DNA of 64,000 nucleotides from Beijerinckiaceae bacterium (GCA_947454485.1 CANGJJ010000005.1:221664-285663); one strand, 5' to 3'; counted from the stretch's first letter, positions 34,728-43,780 are shown. Translations and numbers: made by a program. Notes: generated by a model not told the origin, from the sequence alone.

Positions 34728-35189
34728 GTGCGTGCTCCGCTTCCTCCCTTTAACAACATTACAGCCACCCAAAAGGTACGCGCTGCAGAAGATGCGTGGA
34801 ATACACGCGATCCTGAGCGCGTAGCTGGCGCCTATACGCCAGATTGCTTATGGCGCAATCGCAGTGAGTTCATCCATGGCCGATCAGAGATCGTCGCATT
34901 CCTCACGCGCAAATGGGAAAAGGAATTGGATTATCGTCTCATCAAAGAGGTCTGGGCCTATACCGACAACCGCATTGCCGTTCGCTTCGCTTATGAATGG
35001 CATGATGATAGCGGCCAATGGTACCGGTCATATGGGAATGAGAATTGGGAGTTCGATGAGCAGGGCTATATGAAAATCCGTCGCGCAAGCATCAACGACG
35101 TGCCCATTAGAGAAGAAGAGCGCAAATTCAGATGGCCTTTGGGCCCACGACCATCTGACCATGTAAGCCTGACGGAACTGGATTTGTAA
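34728..35189 (+). CDS. DUF1348-type, SnoaL/NTF2-like protein
   Basis: 153 residues from a GTG with AAGGA upstream. The sequence [30 protein letters not shown] and the later [23 protein letters not shown] are typical of the DUF1348 group of NTF2-like cone folds. No catalytic role is established for the group. It lies 15 bases after cysG and appears to end the nitrate operon; some nitrogen operons of related bacteria carry such a gene, but its contribution is unknown. Confidence 0.8.
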   Translation: MRAPLPPFNNITATQKVRAAEDAWNTRDPERVAGAYTPDCLWRNRSEFIHGRSEIVAFLTRKWEKELDYRLIKEVWAYTDNRIAVRFAYEWHDDSGQWYRSYGNENWEFDEQGYMKIRRASINDVPIREEERKFRWPLGPRPSDHVSLTELDL

Positions 35190-35564
35190 GCGGATCGCCA
35201 AAACACTCTCTTCGACCAAAAAAAGGCGACGCTCGCAGGTGGAAAAAAGCGGTTCAAAGGCGCATAAGACATAAGATCAGCGCGGCATGGTCAATTTCGG
35301 TTGCACGTACCGCAGCGGACAGGATCAATTGGTCAGGCATCACTGTCAGCTTAAGGGCAACTATCTCGCAGTTTCGACGAGCCTGTGAGTCGATCGGAGA
35401 GCCCAAAAAACGCAGCGATGGATACGCGCAGTGTTGTGCCTAATAGTCGATTGAAGTTTTCAGCTGATATTGTGTTCCTACGGCTACTTTGTCGTGAACG
35501 TTGACTCAGCAGAACTAGATGGCAAACATTGCCTCTGACGTCTTGCCCGTGCCTGGAGGCGACA
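35190..35564. other. intergenic region, nothing recognised
   Basis: 375 bases between the DUF1348-type gene and the P450. Short frames only; no terminator hairpin with a T-run, no repeat copy and no clear operator. The P450 promoter is presumably here. Confidence 0.4.
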
Positions 35565-36752
35565 ATGAGCGACATACCAGAGTCGGACATTGACCTATTT
35601 GACGACACCGGAATTGCTGATCCCTATCCCCTATACAAGCAGCTACGGGATATTGGACCGGCAGTCTGGCTTATAAAGCATCATATTTGGTGCCTTCCGC
35701 GCTACAAGGAAGTGCGAGAGACCCTGTTTGATTGGCGTCGCTTCACAACGTCTCTCGGCGTGGCCATGGATGAGACGGTCAATCAGGCTACCTCTGGGCC
35801 CGGTCGAGCTAATTCCCTGACGAGCGATCCGCCATTGCATGATGAAATCCGGCGCATCACCGGAGCTCCGCTGCAACCTCGGGCTTTGGAGACTATCAGG
35901 GAAAGAATTGCTGCCACCGCACGCGACATCGTCGATGATGTCTGCAAGCGGAAGTCAGTGGATGGGATGCAGGACATCGCACAAGTGCTCCCGTTGACCG
36001 TGGTGTCCGATCTAGTCGGCTTACCGGACCAAGGGCGCGAGTCCATGTTGCGATGGGCGGCCGCAACGTTCAATGCGATGGGTCCGATGAATAAATTGGG
36101 CCTCGAAGCATTGCCGCAAATTCGTGAATTGCATCAATTCTGCCAAAAGGATGCCGTCCCGGGGAAACTCAAGCCGAACGGATGGGCCGCAAGGCTCTAC
36201 GAAGCTGCCGAAAGAGGCGAAGTTCCTGTCGAGCAGTGCCCCGGAATGATGCGCGAATATATCGGGCCGGCTCTTGATACTACGATATTCGGAACTGGTG
36301 CATTGATACGACTGCTGGGTGAAAATCCGGACCAATGGACGTTTTTGAAGAATGATAGGACCCTTGTTAAACATGCAATAAATGAAGCGCTGCGCATGGA
36401 GTCTCCCGTTCGCTCCTTCACGCGATATGCTCGCGAAGACTCGTCATTCGACGGGGTCGTGGTTCCAGCTGGCAGCCGAATTATTGTACTTTATGGCTCC
36501 GCGAACCGCGACGAGCGCAAATGGGACCGCCCAGATAGCTTCGATATTATGCGCGAACCATCAGATCATCTCGCATTCGGCTACGGAATTCACGCTTGCG
36601 GCGGGATGCACCTAGCAAGAATGGAAATGACTGAGCTTCTCAACGCAATGTTGGATCGCATTGCCTCGTTCTCCGTGGGGTCGCCGACCATCGTAGCAAA
36701 CAACACCCTCAGAGGTTACGAGACACTGCCAGTGCAGATTATTCCCGACTGA
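35565..36752 (+). CDS. cytochrome P450, CYP199-like
   Basis: 395 residues from the ATG at 35565 (GGAGG six bases upstream), a soluble bacterial P450 of usual length. The heme-ligand motif is FGYGIHACGG with Cys345. The ExxR helix reads EALRMESP. The I-helix is GPALDTT, with Ala in place of the usual second Gly but the acid-alcohol pair Asp-Thr kept. The C-terminal NNTLRGYETLPVQI and the GSANRDERKWDRPD segment resemble the CYP199 group, which demethylates para-methoxybenzoates. No ferredoxin or ferredoxin reductase is adjacent, so redox partners must come from elsewhere. Function is inferred only from resemblance. Confidence 0.85.
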   Translation: MSDIPESDIDLFDDTGIADPYPLYKQLRDIGPAVWLIKHHIWCLPRYKEVRETLFDWRRFTTSLGVAMDETVNQATSGPGRANSLTSDPPLHDEIRRITGAPLQPRALETIRERIAATARDIVDDVCKRKSVDGMQDIAQVLPLTVVSDLVGLPDQGRESMLRWAAATFNAMGPMNKLGLEALPQIRELHQFCQKDAVPGKLKPNGWAARLYEAAERGEVPVEQCPGMMREYIGPALDTTIFGTGALIRLLGENPDQWTFLKNDRTLVKHAINEALRMESPVRSFTRYAREDSSFDGVVVPAGSRIIVLYGSANRDERKWDRPDSFDIMREPSDHLAFGYGIHACGGMHLARMEMTELLNAMLDRIASFSVGSPTIVANNTLRGYETLPVQIIPD

Positions 36753-36792
36753 GCCTCCCGGAAACACCAAACGGCGAAGCCTTCATTGAGAT

Positions 36793-36815
36793 TGTCCTGC
36801 CCCTAAAGTTAGACA
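36793..36815 (+). mobile_element. possible terminal inverted repeat of a lost IS3-family element
   Basis: TGTCCTGCCCC followed by TAAAGTTAGACA resembles the ends of IS150-group IS3 elements, which start TGT-CTG-CCCC...AAAGTT-GACA. No matching second end and no transposase gene were found in the window, so if real it is a solo remnant. Confidence 0.35.
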
Positions 36816-37065
36816 CTATTTTGGTTAGCTATTGAGTTGTTGAAGCGCTTGGGATTGGTAGCCCAGACACAGAGTTAGTTTCAGCGGCTTTTTTACCCGC
36901 CGCCGATAGCGAAAGGCTTGCCTGCAAAAGTTATTAAATCTTGGCGGCGATAGAAATTTGCGCACCGATGCCGCGCAGAGTGATGCGCAGGTTCTGATCG
37001 AACAGGAATTATGCGGGGACGCTCCTGTTGAAACAGAACACCTGAAATGCTGAAGGCCAAGCCCA

Positions 37066-37155
37066 ACGCACAACGCCCCGGAGCTTTGCTCACGGGGCGT
37101 TTGTTTGTGTGTTTGGAAGGATTGCTTACGGGGACAGGAAACCACCGACAATTTA
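37066..37155 (+). repeat. terminator-tRNA-tail repeat, copy F
   Basis: GC hairpin with arms ACGCCCCGGAGC and GCTCACGGGGCGT region (about 37072-37101), followed by TTGTTTGTG. Then comes CGGGGACAGGAAACCACCG at about 37129-37147 and ACAATTT. The tail matches copy C closely, but the TGGTTG part of the tRNA 3' end is altered (GATTGCTTA). It probably ends transcription from the P450 side and insulates the arsenic operon. Confidence 0.7.
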
Positions 37156-37246
37156 ATTGTAAAGCTTAAGTCTCTTGTGAGATCTCGTTGCGCCTAATTG
37201 CATGAGGCTATCTTCCCAAACTCAGACGCTGTCTTGCTACTGTCAT

Positions 37247-37270
37247 ATATATCGAATATTCTCGATATAT
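37247..37270 (+). promoter_or_regulatory. palindromic operator overlapping the arsR start codon
   Basis: ATATATCGA (37247-37255) and TCGATATAT (37262-37270) form a perfect 9-base inverted repeat around ATATTC. The right arm includes the first two bases of the arsR ATG. No Shine-Dalgarno sequence can fit, so the arsR message is probably leaderless or nearly so. ArsR bound here would block the ars promoter. Confidence 0.75.
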
Positions 37271-37622
37271 GGATCAGATACAAGCCATCTCAGCCCTCGC
37301 GGCTCTCGGACAACCAACCCGCCTCGAAACCTTTCGGTTGCTCGTGCAGCGCGAGCCTGAAGGCGTCTCTGCAGGTGAATTGGCCCGCGCTGTTGAGGTC
37401 CCGCAAAACACATTATCGGCCCATCTCTCAGTCCTCTCCCATGCGGGGCTGGTGCGGGGTGAGCGGCACAGTCGCTCCATCATCTATCGCGCAGACCTGA
37501 CCCGCTTTCGCGAGCTGGTTGAGTTCCTGTTGAAGGACTGCTGCGCAGGCAGACCAGAGATCTGCACCCCCCTGCTCCACGATCTTGTGTCTTGCGAGCC
37601 CAACAAAGGAGGATGCGCATGA
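37269..37622 (+). CDS. arsR: ArsR-family arsenic-responsive repressor
   Basis: 117 residues with the ArsR winged helix (ALGQPTRLETFRLLV, then the recognition helix VPQNTLSAHLSVLSHAGLV, then the wing RHSRSIIYR). A C-terminal cysteine group, Cys91-Cys92 and Cys99 in DCCAGRPEIC, is likely the As(III) site. It resembles the C-terminal site of Acidithiobacillus-type ArsR rather than the E. coli alpha-3 site. It overlaps arsC by ATGA. A palindrome sits on its start codon, indicating autoregulation. Confidence 0.9.
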   Translation: MDQIQAISALAALGQPTRLETFRLLVQREPEGVSAGELARAVEVPQNTLSAHLSVLSHAGLVRGERHSRSIIYRADLTRFRELVEFLLKDCCAGRPEICTPLLHDLVSCEPNKGGCA

Positions 37623-38143
37623 CTGACCGCATCTACAATGTCCTGTTCCTATGCACCGGCAATACAGCCCGCTCTGTTTTGGCCGAAGGCATTCTGCGCA
37701 AAGATGGGGCTGGTCGCTTCAACGCATTTTCAGCGGGTAGCCAACCAAAAGGCATCGTGAATCCTTTCGCCCTTAAGACACTCGCGGCCCATGGCTATCC
37801 AAGTGAGGGCTATCGATCCAAGAGCTGGGATGAATTTGCAGTGGCGGGCGCACCCGCCATGGATTTCATTTTCACTGTCTGCGATAGCGCAGCCGGAGAG
37901 GCTTGCCCCTACTGGCCAGGAACGCCAGCAACCGCGCATTGGGGCATTGAAGATCCCGCAGCTGTTGAAGGTCCCGATCTCGTCAAAGAAGCCGCCTTCG
38001 AGCAAGCCTTCCAATTTATGCGCAATCGCATAAGCGCCTTCATCGCCCTACCCGTCGCGGGGCTCGATAAGCTCACATTGAAAACAAAACTGGCTGAGAT
38101 CGGCACAATGCCCGGCGGCAGCACTGGCCATCAGGAGGCATGA
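37619..38143 (+). CDS. arsC: arsenate reductase, low-molecular-weight phosphatase-like (ArsC)
   Basis: 174 residues from the ATG at 37619, which has AGGAGG six bases upstream; an earlier in-frame ATG lies in arsR. The active-site loop is Cys12-TGNTA-Arg18-Ser at the N-terminus (C-x5-R), and further cysteines are Cys88 and Cys96 in TVCDSAAGEACPYWPG. A GIEDPA segment holds the general acid Asp. It reduces arsenate to arsenite, which the following Acr3 expels. The spacing Cys88-Cys96 resembles the thioredoxin-coupled group. It is slightly longer than typical (about 130-145) because of a C-terminal extension. Confidence 0.9.
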   Translation: MTDRIYNVLFLCTGNTARSVLAEGILRKDGAGRFNAFSAGSQPKGIVNPFALKTLAAHGYPSEGYRSKSWDEFAVAGAPAMDFIFTVCDSAAGEACPYWPGTPATAHWGIEDPAAVEGPDLVKEAAFEQAFQFMRNRISAFIALPVAGLDKLTLKTKLAEIGTMPGGSTGHQEA

Positions 38144-39192
38144 TGTCGACTTTCGAACGTTATCTGACGCTGTGGGTTTTTCTGTGCATCTTGGCGGGCA
38201 TCGGCGCAGGCCATCTCGCGCCCAATCTGTTCCAGTTGATCAGCGCAGCTGAAATCGCCAAAGTCAATATGCCAGTCGCTGTGCTGATCTGGTTGATGAT
38301 CATCCCCATGCTGCTGCGCATCGACTTTGCCGCTCTGCGCGGCGTAGCCTCCCATTGGCGCGGCATTGGCGTGACGCTCTTTATCAACTGGGCCGTTAAA
38401 CCATTCTCCATGGCATTGCTCGGCTGGCTCTTTGTTGGCTATGTGTTCCGCCCCTATCTCCCCGCAGACCAGATCGACTCCTATATTGCGGGCCTGATCT
38501 TGCTCGCAGCGGCACCCTGCACCGCGATGGTCTTCGTATGGAGCAATCTGACACGCGGCGAGCCACATTTCACTCTCTCACAAGTCGCCCTTAATGATGC
38601 GATCATGATCGTTGCCTTTGCACCGATCGTCGGCCTGCTGCTGGGCCTATCCGCCATCACAGTGCCATGGGACACACTGACCCTGTCAGTCGTGCTTTAC
38701 ATCGTCATCCCAGTCGCGGTTGCGCAGCTCATTCGTCGCCTAGTCTTGACGCGTGCAGGGCAGACCGGCCTCGATAAGCTCCTTGCAAAACTTGGCCCCG
38801 TATCGCTTGTCTCCCTTTTGGCAACGCTTGTGCTTTTGTTCGGATTCCAAGGCGAGCAGATCATCAACCAGCCGATCGTCATCGCCATGCTGGCAGTGCC
38901 AATCCTGATTCAAGTCTATTTCAATTCGGGATTGGCTTATTTACTCAACCGATGGCTCGGCGAACAACATTGCGTTGCGGGCCCCTCAGCACTCATTGGC
39001 GCGAGCAATTTCTTTGAACTGGCAGTCGCCGCCGCCATCAGCCTCTTTGGTCTTCAATCCGGTGCAGCGCTGGCAACAGTTGTAGGCGTATTGATCGAAG
39101 TGCCGGTCATGCTCTCGATTGTAAATATCGTGAACGCTAGTGCGCCCTGGTATGAGCGCGCGCTCCCTAAAGGAGAGAGACAGGCGCGGTGA
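38143..39192 (+). CDS. acr3: arsenite efflux permease, ACR3 family
   Basis: 349 residues from the second of two adjacent ATGs; the second has better spacing to AGGAGG. About ten membrane segments are visible. The family motif LLAAAPCTAMVFVWSNL contains the conserved cysteine of Acr3, and LNDAIMIVAFAPIVGLLLG follows. It overlaps the arsC stop codon. It exports arsenite with the membrane potential as driving force. The operon is the compact arsR-arsC-acr3 type without arsH or arsA. Confidence 0.92.
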   Translation: MSTFERYLTLWVFLCILAGIGAGHLAPNLFQLISAAEIAKVNMPVAVLIWLMIIPMLLRIDFAALRGVASHWRGIGVTLFINWAVKPFSMALLGWLFVGYVFRPYLPADQIDSYIAGLILLAAAPCTAMVFVWSNLTRGEPHFTLSQVALNDAIMIVAFAPIVGLLLGLSAITVPWDTLTLSVVLYIVIPVAVAQLIRRLVLTRAGQTGLDKLLAKLGPVSLVSLLATLVLLFGFQGEQIINQPIVIAMLAVPILIQVYFNSGLAYLLNRWLGEQHCVAGPSALIGASNFFELAVAAAISLFGLQSGAALATVVGVLIEVPVMLSIVNIVNASAPWYERALPKGERQAR

Positions 39193-39235
39193 TCAAACAA
39201 CACGCCTGATTTTGATATAAACAAGAAGATTGAGT

Positions 39236-39255
39236 TGACGGCATGAACGCCGTCA
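39236..39255. terminator. short stem-loop between the convergent acr3 and 39253-39540 genes
   Basis: TGACGGC (39236-39242) pairs with GCCGTCA (39249-39255), loop ATGAAC. There is no T-run on either side, so termination is uncertain; the right arm covers the stop codon of the minus-strand gene. Confidence 0.35.
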
Positions 39256-39540
39256 GCTCACAGTCTCCGATGCGTCGAGGCTCACTTTTTTCTTCTTCGG
39301 GCTTGTCTCAGCCTTGGAAGCCTTCTTCAAGATCTTCATTTCGCCCCGCACAAAGGCAAGATCATTCTTGGCAAAGGCGAGACGAGACTGGATACGCTCA
39401 ACCGCCTCAGAAATCGCTGGCGATGACGCCCAGTCTGCACCGTCAAAACGCCCGACGATACGATCGCCTCCATCGATCTCCTTCTTCAAGAAGGCTTCAA
39501 TACGATCGAGGGTCTTCAAAGCTTTTTTTGGCTTGTCCAT
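39253..39540 (-). CDS. small charged hypothetical protein downstream of phoB
   Basis: 95 residues, not recognised. The ATG at 39540 has GGAG eight bases upstream; earlier in-frame codons add 20 non-conserved-looking residues. The chain is helical and charged (KTLDRIEAFLKKEIDGGDRIVGRF, then SEAVERIQSRLAFAKNDLAFVRGEM) with a lysine-rich C-terminus. No signal or membrane segment. It is on the same strand as the pst-phoB operon, 102 bases downstream, with an inverted repeat TGACAC/GTGTCA at 39595-39615 between them, so it may be separately controlled. No function can be given. Confidence 0.6.
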   Translation of the reverse strand: MDKPKKALKTLDRIEAFLKKEIDGGDRIVGRFDGADWASSPAISEAVERIQSRLAFAKNDLAFVRGEMKILKKASKAETSPKKKKVSLDASETVS

Positions 39541-39642
39541 AGCACTCACTCCATACATGGAGTGAAGGCTATGAAACGAAACTGTCATAATCAATGACAC
39601 TGTCGACCAGTGTCACAAAGTAACAGACTTGAAACAAACAGC

Positions 39643-40389
39643 TTAGCGTTTGCCAAAATGCTCATCGAAGGCGTAGCCGGCACCCCGCACTGTGCGGATC
39701 GGATCTTTTTCACGTCCACGAACTATAGCCTTACGCAACCGACCGACATGAACATCAACCGTGCGCTCATCAATTTCGGAAGACAGGCCCCAGACACCAT
39801 CGAGCAATTGATCGCGCGAGAAAACACGTCCCGGACGGCTCATCATATGTTCAAGCAATCGAAACTCTGTGGGGCCCAAATGGATTTCACGCTCACCCCG
39901 ATGCACACGACGCGCATTGCGATCCAGCTTTAAGTCGCCAAGCTCCAAAAGCCCGATCACCTTCTCAGGACGAGCGCGGCGGAGGAGCGCCCGAACACGC
40001 GCGAGCAATTCGGGAACAGAAAAGGGCTTTACGACATAGTCATCAGCACCGATAAAGAGACCGCGAACGCGTTCGTTTTCCTCGCCACGCGCCGTCAGCA
40101 TAATCACCGGCAAATCGCTTGTCTCTTCGCGCGCACGCAAGCGCCGACAGACTTCAAGCCCCGAAACAGCAGGCAACATCCAGTCCAGAATCAAAAGATC
40201 TGGCACCTGCTCAGCAAGCATCAACTCAGCTTCATCCCCTCGCGACGCGTGAACGACACGAAAGCCTTCCGCCTTCAAATTATAAGTGAGCATGAGGGCA
40301 ATAGCCTCCTCATCCTCGACGATCATCACCAGAGGCTCAGATGCCTTCCCCTTGGCACGCATCTGAGCCTTGTTGCCTTCGGTATTCAT
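39643..40389 (-). CDS. phoB: phosphate regulon response regulator PhoB
   Basis: 248 residues. The receiver has the acidic cluster VEDEE (about residues 24-28), phospho-acceptor Asp69 in LLILDWMLP, Thr99 and Lys121. The OmpR-type winged helix follows (HLGPTEFRLLEHMMSRPGRVFSRDQLLDGVWG; RTVDVHVGRLRKAI). About 19 residues precede the receiver core, a little longer than in E. coli. It overlaps phoU by ATGA. Together with PhoR it should bind the Pho boxes seen before pstS, phoR, phoX, corA and the metallophosphatase. Confidence 0.94.
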   Translation of the reverse strand: MNTEGNKAQMRAKGKASEPLVMIVEDEEAIALMLTYNLKAEGFRVVHASRGDEAELMLAEQVPDLLILDWMLPAVSGLEVCRRLRAREETSDLPVIMLTARGEENERVRGLFIGADDYVVKPFSVPELLARVRALLRRARPEKVIGLLELGDLKLDRNARRVHRGEREIHLGPTEFRLLEHMMSRPGRVFSRDQLLDGVWGLSSEIDERTVDVHVGRLRKAIVRGREKDPIRTVRGAGYAFDEHFGKR

Positions 40390-41084
40390 TTGCCCGTCCC
40401 TGCGATCACACTACGCGGCCGCTCCAGCGGCAATGTCTGACCCGTCGCCACGTAATGGACAGTCTCAGCGACATTGGTCGCATGATCGCCAACTCGCTCA
40501 ACATTCTTTGAGCAGAACAGAAGATGCGTGCACACCGAAATATTGCGGGGATCTTCCATCATGAATGTCAGCAGATCTCGGAAGATCGAATCTTCAAACG
40601 CATCAATCTCAGCATCGCGTGTCCACACGCCATGAGCACGCTCAACATCGCGCTGCGAATAAGCGTCAAGGACATCCTTCAGCTGCAAGGCAGCCATTTT
40701 GCCCATGTGCCGCAGGCCGACCATGGCGCGCGGCATTTGCTGTTCGTGGCCAATGGCCACGGCGCGCTTGGCAATATTTTTAGCCAAATCACCGACACGC
40801 TCAAGATCTCCAGAAATACGCAAAGCGCCGATTACTTCGCGAAGATCGATCCCTACAGGCTGACGACGCGCAATGATATTGACGGCTTCTTCTTCGACAT
40901 CGCGCTGGAGCGTGTCAAGCTTGACGTCACCATCAATGACATTTTGAGCCAACACGGAATCGAGACGGATCAAAGCATCAATGGAATCGGTCAGCATCTT
41001 CTCGGCAAGACCACCCATTTCAGCGATCTTCGTGCCCAGCGACTGAAGCTCTTTGTCAAAAGCCTTTACAGTATGTTCGCTCAT
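40386..41084 (-). CDS. phoU: phosphate signalling protein PhoU
   Basis: 232 residues with the two three-helix repeats of PhoU. The metal-binding E/D-x3-D pattern is readable in VIDGDVKLDTLQRDVEE and in DAEIDAFEDSIFRDLL, and ERVGDLAKNIAKRA and ERVGDHATNVAETV mark the paired repeats. It connects the Pst transporter to PhoR and prevents excess phosphate uptake. The gene lies between pstB and phoB; its start is 14 bases after the pstB stop. Confidence 0.94.
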   Translation of the reverse strand: MSEHTVKAFDKELQSLGTKIAEMGGLAEKMLTDSIDALIRLDSVLAQNVIDGDVKLDTLQRDVEEEAVNIIARRQPVGIDLREVIGALRISGDLERVGDLAKNIAKRAVAIGHEQQMPRAMVGLRHMGKMAALQLKDVLDAYSQRDVERAHGVWTRDAEIDAFEDSIFRDLLTFMMEDPRNISVCTHLLFCSKNVERVGDHATNVAETVHYVATGQTLPLERPRSVIAGTGK

Positions 41085-41098
41085 CTTGCTCTCCGCGA

Positions 41099-41884
41099 TC
41101 AGCCGAACCGGCCGGTAATATAGTCTTGGGTGCGCTGCTGCGCGGGCGAGGTAAACATCTTCGTTGTATCGTCGAACTCGATGAGTTCTCCTAGATACAT
41201 GAAGGCCGTCTTGTCAGATACGCGCGCGGCCTGCTGCATATTGTGCGTGACAATCGCGATTGTATAATGAGCCGACAATTCGTCGATCAGCTCTTCAACC
41301 TTAGCGGTTGAGATCGGATCAAGCGCTGAGCAAGGTTCGTCAAACAAAATGACTTCCGGCTTGATCGCAACGCTACGAGCGATGCACAAGCGCTGCTGCT
41401 GACCACCCGACAGGCTAAGCCCACTTGCATTGAGCTTGTCTTTAACCTCTTCCCACAGGGCCGCGCCACGCAAAGCCTTTTCGACACGCTCGTCCATGTC
41501 TGCTTTGGAGAGCTTTTCATAAAGGCGAATGCCGAAGGCGATATTGTCATAAATCGTCATCGGGAAGGGAGTCGGCTTTTGGAAAACCATCCCGATCCGT
41601 GCGCGTAGCAAGTTCACATCCTGCTGAGGCGCAAGAATGTTTTCGCCATCGAGCAAGACCTCACCCTCTGCGCGCTGATTAGGATAAAGGTCATACATAC
41701 GGTTCAAGACACGAAGAAGCGTGGACTTGCCACAACCAGACGGGCCAATGAAAGCCGTCACTTCATTGGTCGCCAAAGACAGGTTAATCTTCTTAAGCGA
41801 AGGCTTTGCGCCCCCGTAATAGAAGTTGAGATCTTGGACCTTCACCTTGATCGGTGCGGTATTGGTGTCACTCGGCATTGTCAT
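41099..41884 (-). CDS. pstB: phosphate ABC transporter ATP-binding protein PstB
   Basis: 261 residues from the ATG at 41884, which has GGGAGAG eight bases upstream and overlaps the pstA stop. Walker [10 protein letters not shown], signature [13 protein letters not shown], Walker [14 protein letters not shown] and the switch His in [14 protein letters not shown] are all intact. The PstB-specific [19 protein letters not shown] segment follows Walker A. It powers phosphate import through PstC/PstA. Confidence 0.95.
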   Translation of the reverse strand: MTMPSDTNTAPIKVKVQDLNFYYGGAKPSLKKINLSLATNEVTAFIGPSGCGKSTLLRVLNRMYDLYPNQRAEGEVLLDGENILAPQQDVNLLRARIGMVFQKPTPFPMTIYDNIAFGIRLYEKLSKADMDERVEKALRGAALWEEVKDKLNASGLSLSGGQQQRLCIARSVAIKPEVILFDEPCSALDPISTAKVEELIDELSAHYTIAIVTHNMQQAARVSDKTAFMYLGELIEFDDTTKMFTSPAQQRTQDYITGRFG

Positions 41885-42726
41885 TTGTGTTCTCTCCCAG
41901 CAGAGAGGCTGCGTGCAATGATGTTGAGGCTCAGCACCGCAAGGGTAATGAGCAGAGCTCCAGCCCAAGCAAGACGCTTCCAGTTCGGATCAGGATTATT
42001 GATGAAGTTGTTGATGGTCACAGGCAGATTGGCCATCGCGTGAAGCAGATCAATGCTCCAGAATTGGCTTGAGAGCGCAGTGAAGAGCAAGGGAGCTGTT
42101 TCACCACTCACGCGAGCGACGGCCAACAGGAACCCCGTCACCAACCCAGTGCGCGCAGCACGCCAAGTGATACGGCGAACGACATAAGATTGCGGCATAC
42201 CCAGTGCAGCTGCGGCTTCTCGCAGCTGAGTGGGAACCAGCAGCAACATATCTTCGGTTGTACGCACCACGACTGGGAGTGCAATAACCGCCAAAGCAAT
42301 CGCACCCGCCAGACCTGAGAAAGAGCCCATCGGAACAACAACGGCGCCATAAACAAACAGGCCGATGATGATAGAAGGCGCACTCAGCAGAATATCGTTG
42401 ATGAAACGAATGACAGATGTGAGCCGCGACCAGCGTCCATATTCTGCCATGAATGTACCGGCGAGCAAACCGATAGGGCCGCCGATGCCGATACCCAGAA
42501 TGGTAAGGACCAAACTACCAGCGATCGCGTTCAACAGACCGCCACCTTGAGAGCCCGGCGGCGGTGTCATCTGGGAGAAGACTTCGGCGCTGATGCCTGC
42601 AAATCCATTCCAGAACAATGTGAATAAAATCATCACTAGCCACATCAGGCCAAACAAAGTGGCAGCAAGGCATAACGCCATGGCTACTTTGCTGGTGCGG
42701 CGACGGTGAACATAAAGAGAGCTCAT
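41881..42726 (-). CDS. pstA: phosphate ABC transporter permease PstA
   Basis: 281 residues with six membrane segments. The coupling loop lies near residues 160-190 ([30 protein letters not shown]), the EAA motif of the permease family. [12 protein letters not shown] near the end is PstA-typical. Its ATG is two bases after the pstC stop codon. It forms the membrane channel with PstC. Confidence 0.94.
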   Translation of the reverse strand: MSSLYVHRRRTSKVAMALCLAATLFGLMWLVMILFTLFWNGFAGISAEVFSQMTPPPGSQGGGLLNAIAGSLVLTILGIGIGGPIGLLAGTFMAEYGRWSRLTSVIRFINDILLSAPSIIIGLFVYGAVVVPMGSFSGLAGAIALAVIALPVVVRTTEDMLLLVPTQLREAAAALGMPQSYVVRRITWRAARTGLVTGFLLAVARVSGETAPLLFTALSSQFWSIDLLHAMANLPVTINNFINNPDPNWKRLAWAGALLITLAVLSLNIIARSLSAGREHK

Positions 42727-42727
42727 G

Positions 42728-43729
42728 TCAGGACCCCTGCTTGCGTTCGATGCGCATCAGCAAGAGACGAGCTGCTGCAAGAACAAAGAAGGTGAGCACG
42801 AAAAGAAGCAAGCCAAGCAAAATAAGCGCCGACTGATGCAGATCACTTGCCTCGGCAAACTCGCTAGCGATTGCCGCTGAGATTGTCGTGCTGGGAGCGA
42901 AGATTGAAGATGAGATGCGGAAGGCATTACCAATGACGAATGTCACTGCCATGGTCTCACCCAGTGCACGCCCAAGCGCGAGCATAATGCCGCCGATCAC
43001 ACCAACCCGCGTGTAGGGAATGACGACATTGCGCACCACTTCCCATGTCGTACAGCCAAGACCATAGGCGGCCTCTTTGAGAACCGGAGGCACAGTGCTG
43101 AAGACATCACGCGAAATAGCCGTGATGAACGGTAGGATCATGATCGCCAAAACAATCGATGCATTGAACAGGCTCAAGTTCGATGCCGGTCCTGCGAAGA
43201 TCACATTGAGAACGGGTATATGCTCCACCGCATCGATGATGCCGGGGATGAGGCTGTCAGCCAGATAAGGACCCAAAACGAAGAAGCCCCACATGCCATA
43301 GATGATCGAGGGAATACCCGCGAGCAACTCAATCGCGACACCAACGGGACGCCGCAACCACTGCGGGCACAGCTCTGTGAGAAAAATCGCGATGCCAAGA
43401 CCAACAGGTACGGCGATCAAGAGCGCGATGACCGAACTGACCAATGTGCCGTAGAGCGGACCAAGGCCGCCCAAGATTGGCTGCGGACGCGCATTAGGCG
43501 CCCAGCGCTGCGTCGTCAGAAAATCGAAGCCATAGGCCGAGATTGCCGGCCAGGCGCCAATCACCAGAGAGATAATGATCCCGCCCAACATGGCCAGCAC
43601 TGTGAGCGCTGCAATCTTTGTCAGGAAGCTGAAGAGGCGATCTCCAGCCTTGAACGCGGCAAGAGCTTTTTCACGCCCTTCTGCAGATCCCGGGGCAATC
43701 GACACGGCGCGCGTTGCGAAATCAGTCAC
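42728..43729 (-). CDS. pstC: phosphate ABC transporter permease PstC
   Basis: 333 residues with about six to seven membrane segments after a 30-residue cytoplasmic tail. Family stretches are [16 protein letters not shown] and the EAA loop [31 protein letters not shown], followed by [19 protein letters not shown]. It is separated from pstS by 59 bases containing a strong stem-loop that may lower its expression relative to pstS. Confidence 0.94.
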   Translation of the reverse strand: MTDFATRAVSIAPGSAEGREKALAAFKAGDRLFSFLTKIAALTVLAMLGGIIISLVIGAWPAISAYGFDFLTTQRWAPNARPQPILGGLGPLYGTLVSSVIALLIAVPVGLGIAIFLTELCPQWLRRPVGVAIELLAGIPSIIYGMWGFFVLGPYLADSLIPGIIDAVEHIPVLNVIFAGPASNLSLFNASIVLAIMILPFITAISRDVFSTVPPVLKEAAYGLGCTTWEVVRNVVIPYTRVGVIGGIMLALGRALGETMAVTFVIGNAFRISSSIFAPSTTISAAIASEFAEASDLHQSALILLGLLLFVLTFFVLAAARLLLMRIERKQGS

Positions 43730-43756
43730 GGCAAGTCTCTTTTGAAATGGGAGAAT

Positions 43757-43780
43757 GGAGGGGGAGCAGTCTCCCCCTCC
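43757..43780 (-). promoter_or_regulatory. pstS-pstC intercistronic stem-loop
   Basis: A perfect 10-base-pair stem (GGAGGGGGAG with CTCCCCCTCC, four-base loop) directly after the pstS stop on the minus strand and without a T-run. It probably protects the pstS message or causes partial termination, so that the binding protein is made in excess of the permease. Confidence 0.7.

Larger units (their letters stand above)
36753..37246. other. intergenic region with insertion-sequence remnant and repeat copy F
   Basis: About 490 bases with no supported gene. It holds an IS3-like end (36793-36815), degraded sequence after it, and repeat copy F (37066-37155). A minus-strand frame at 36825-37151 reads through the repeat and looks spurious. 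Confidence 0.5.

Noticed and set aside
36825..37151. 108-codon minus-strand frame considered as a transposase fragment
   Set aside because: It reads through repeat copy F and shows no DDE-type or helix-turn-helix sequence.
39582..39616. CTGTCAT/CTGTC/GTGTCAC cores upstream of the small gene at 39253-39540, considered as a Pho box
   Set aside because: The cores are 18 and 10 bases apart and not on the 11-base period, and most are on the strand opposite the gene; more simply an inverted repeat TGACAC/GTGTCA.
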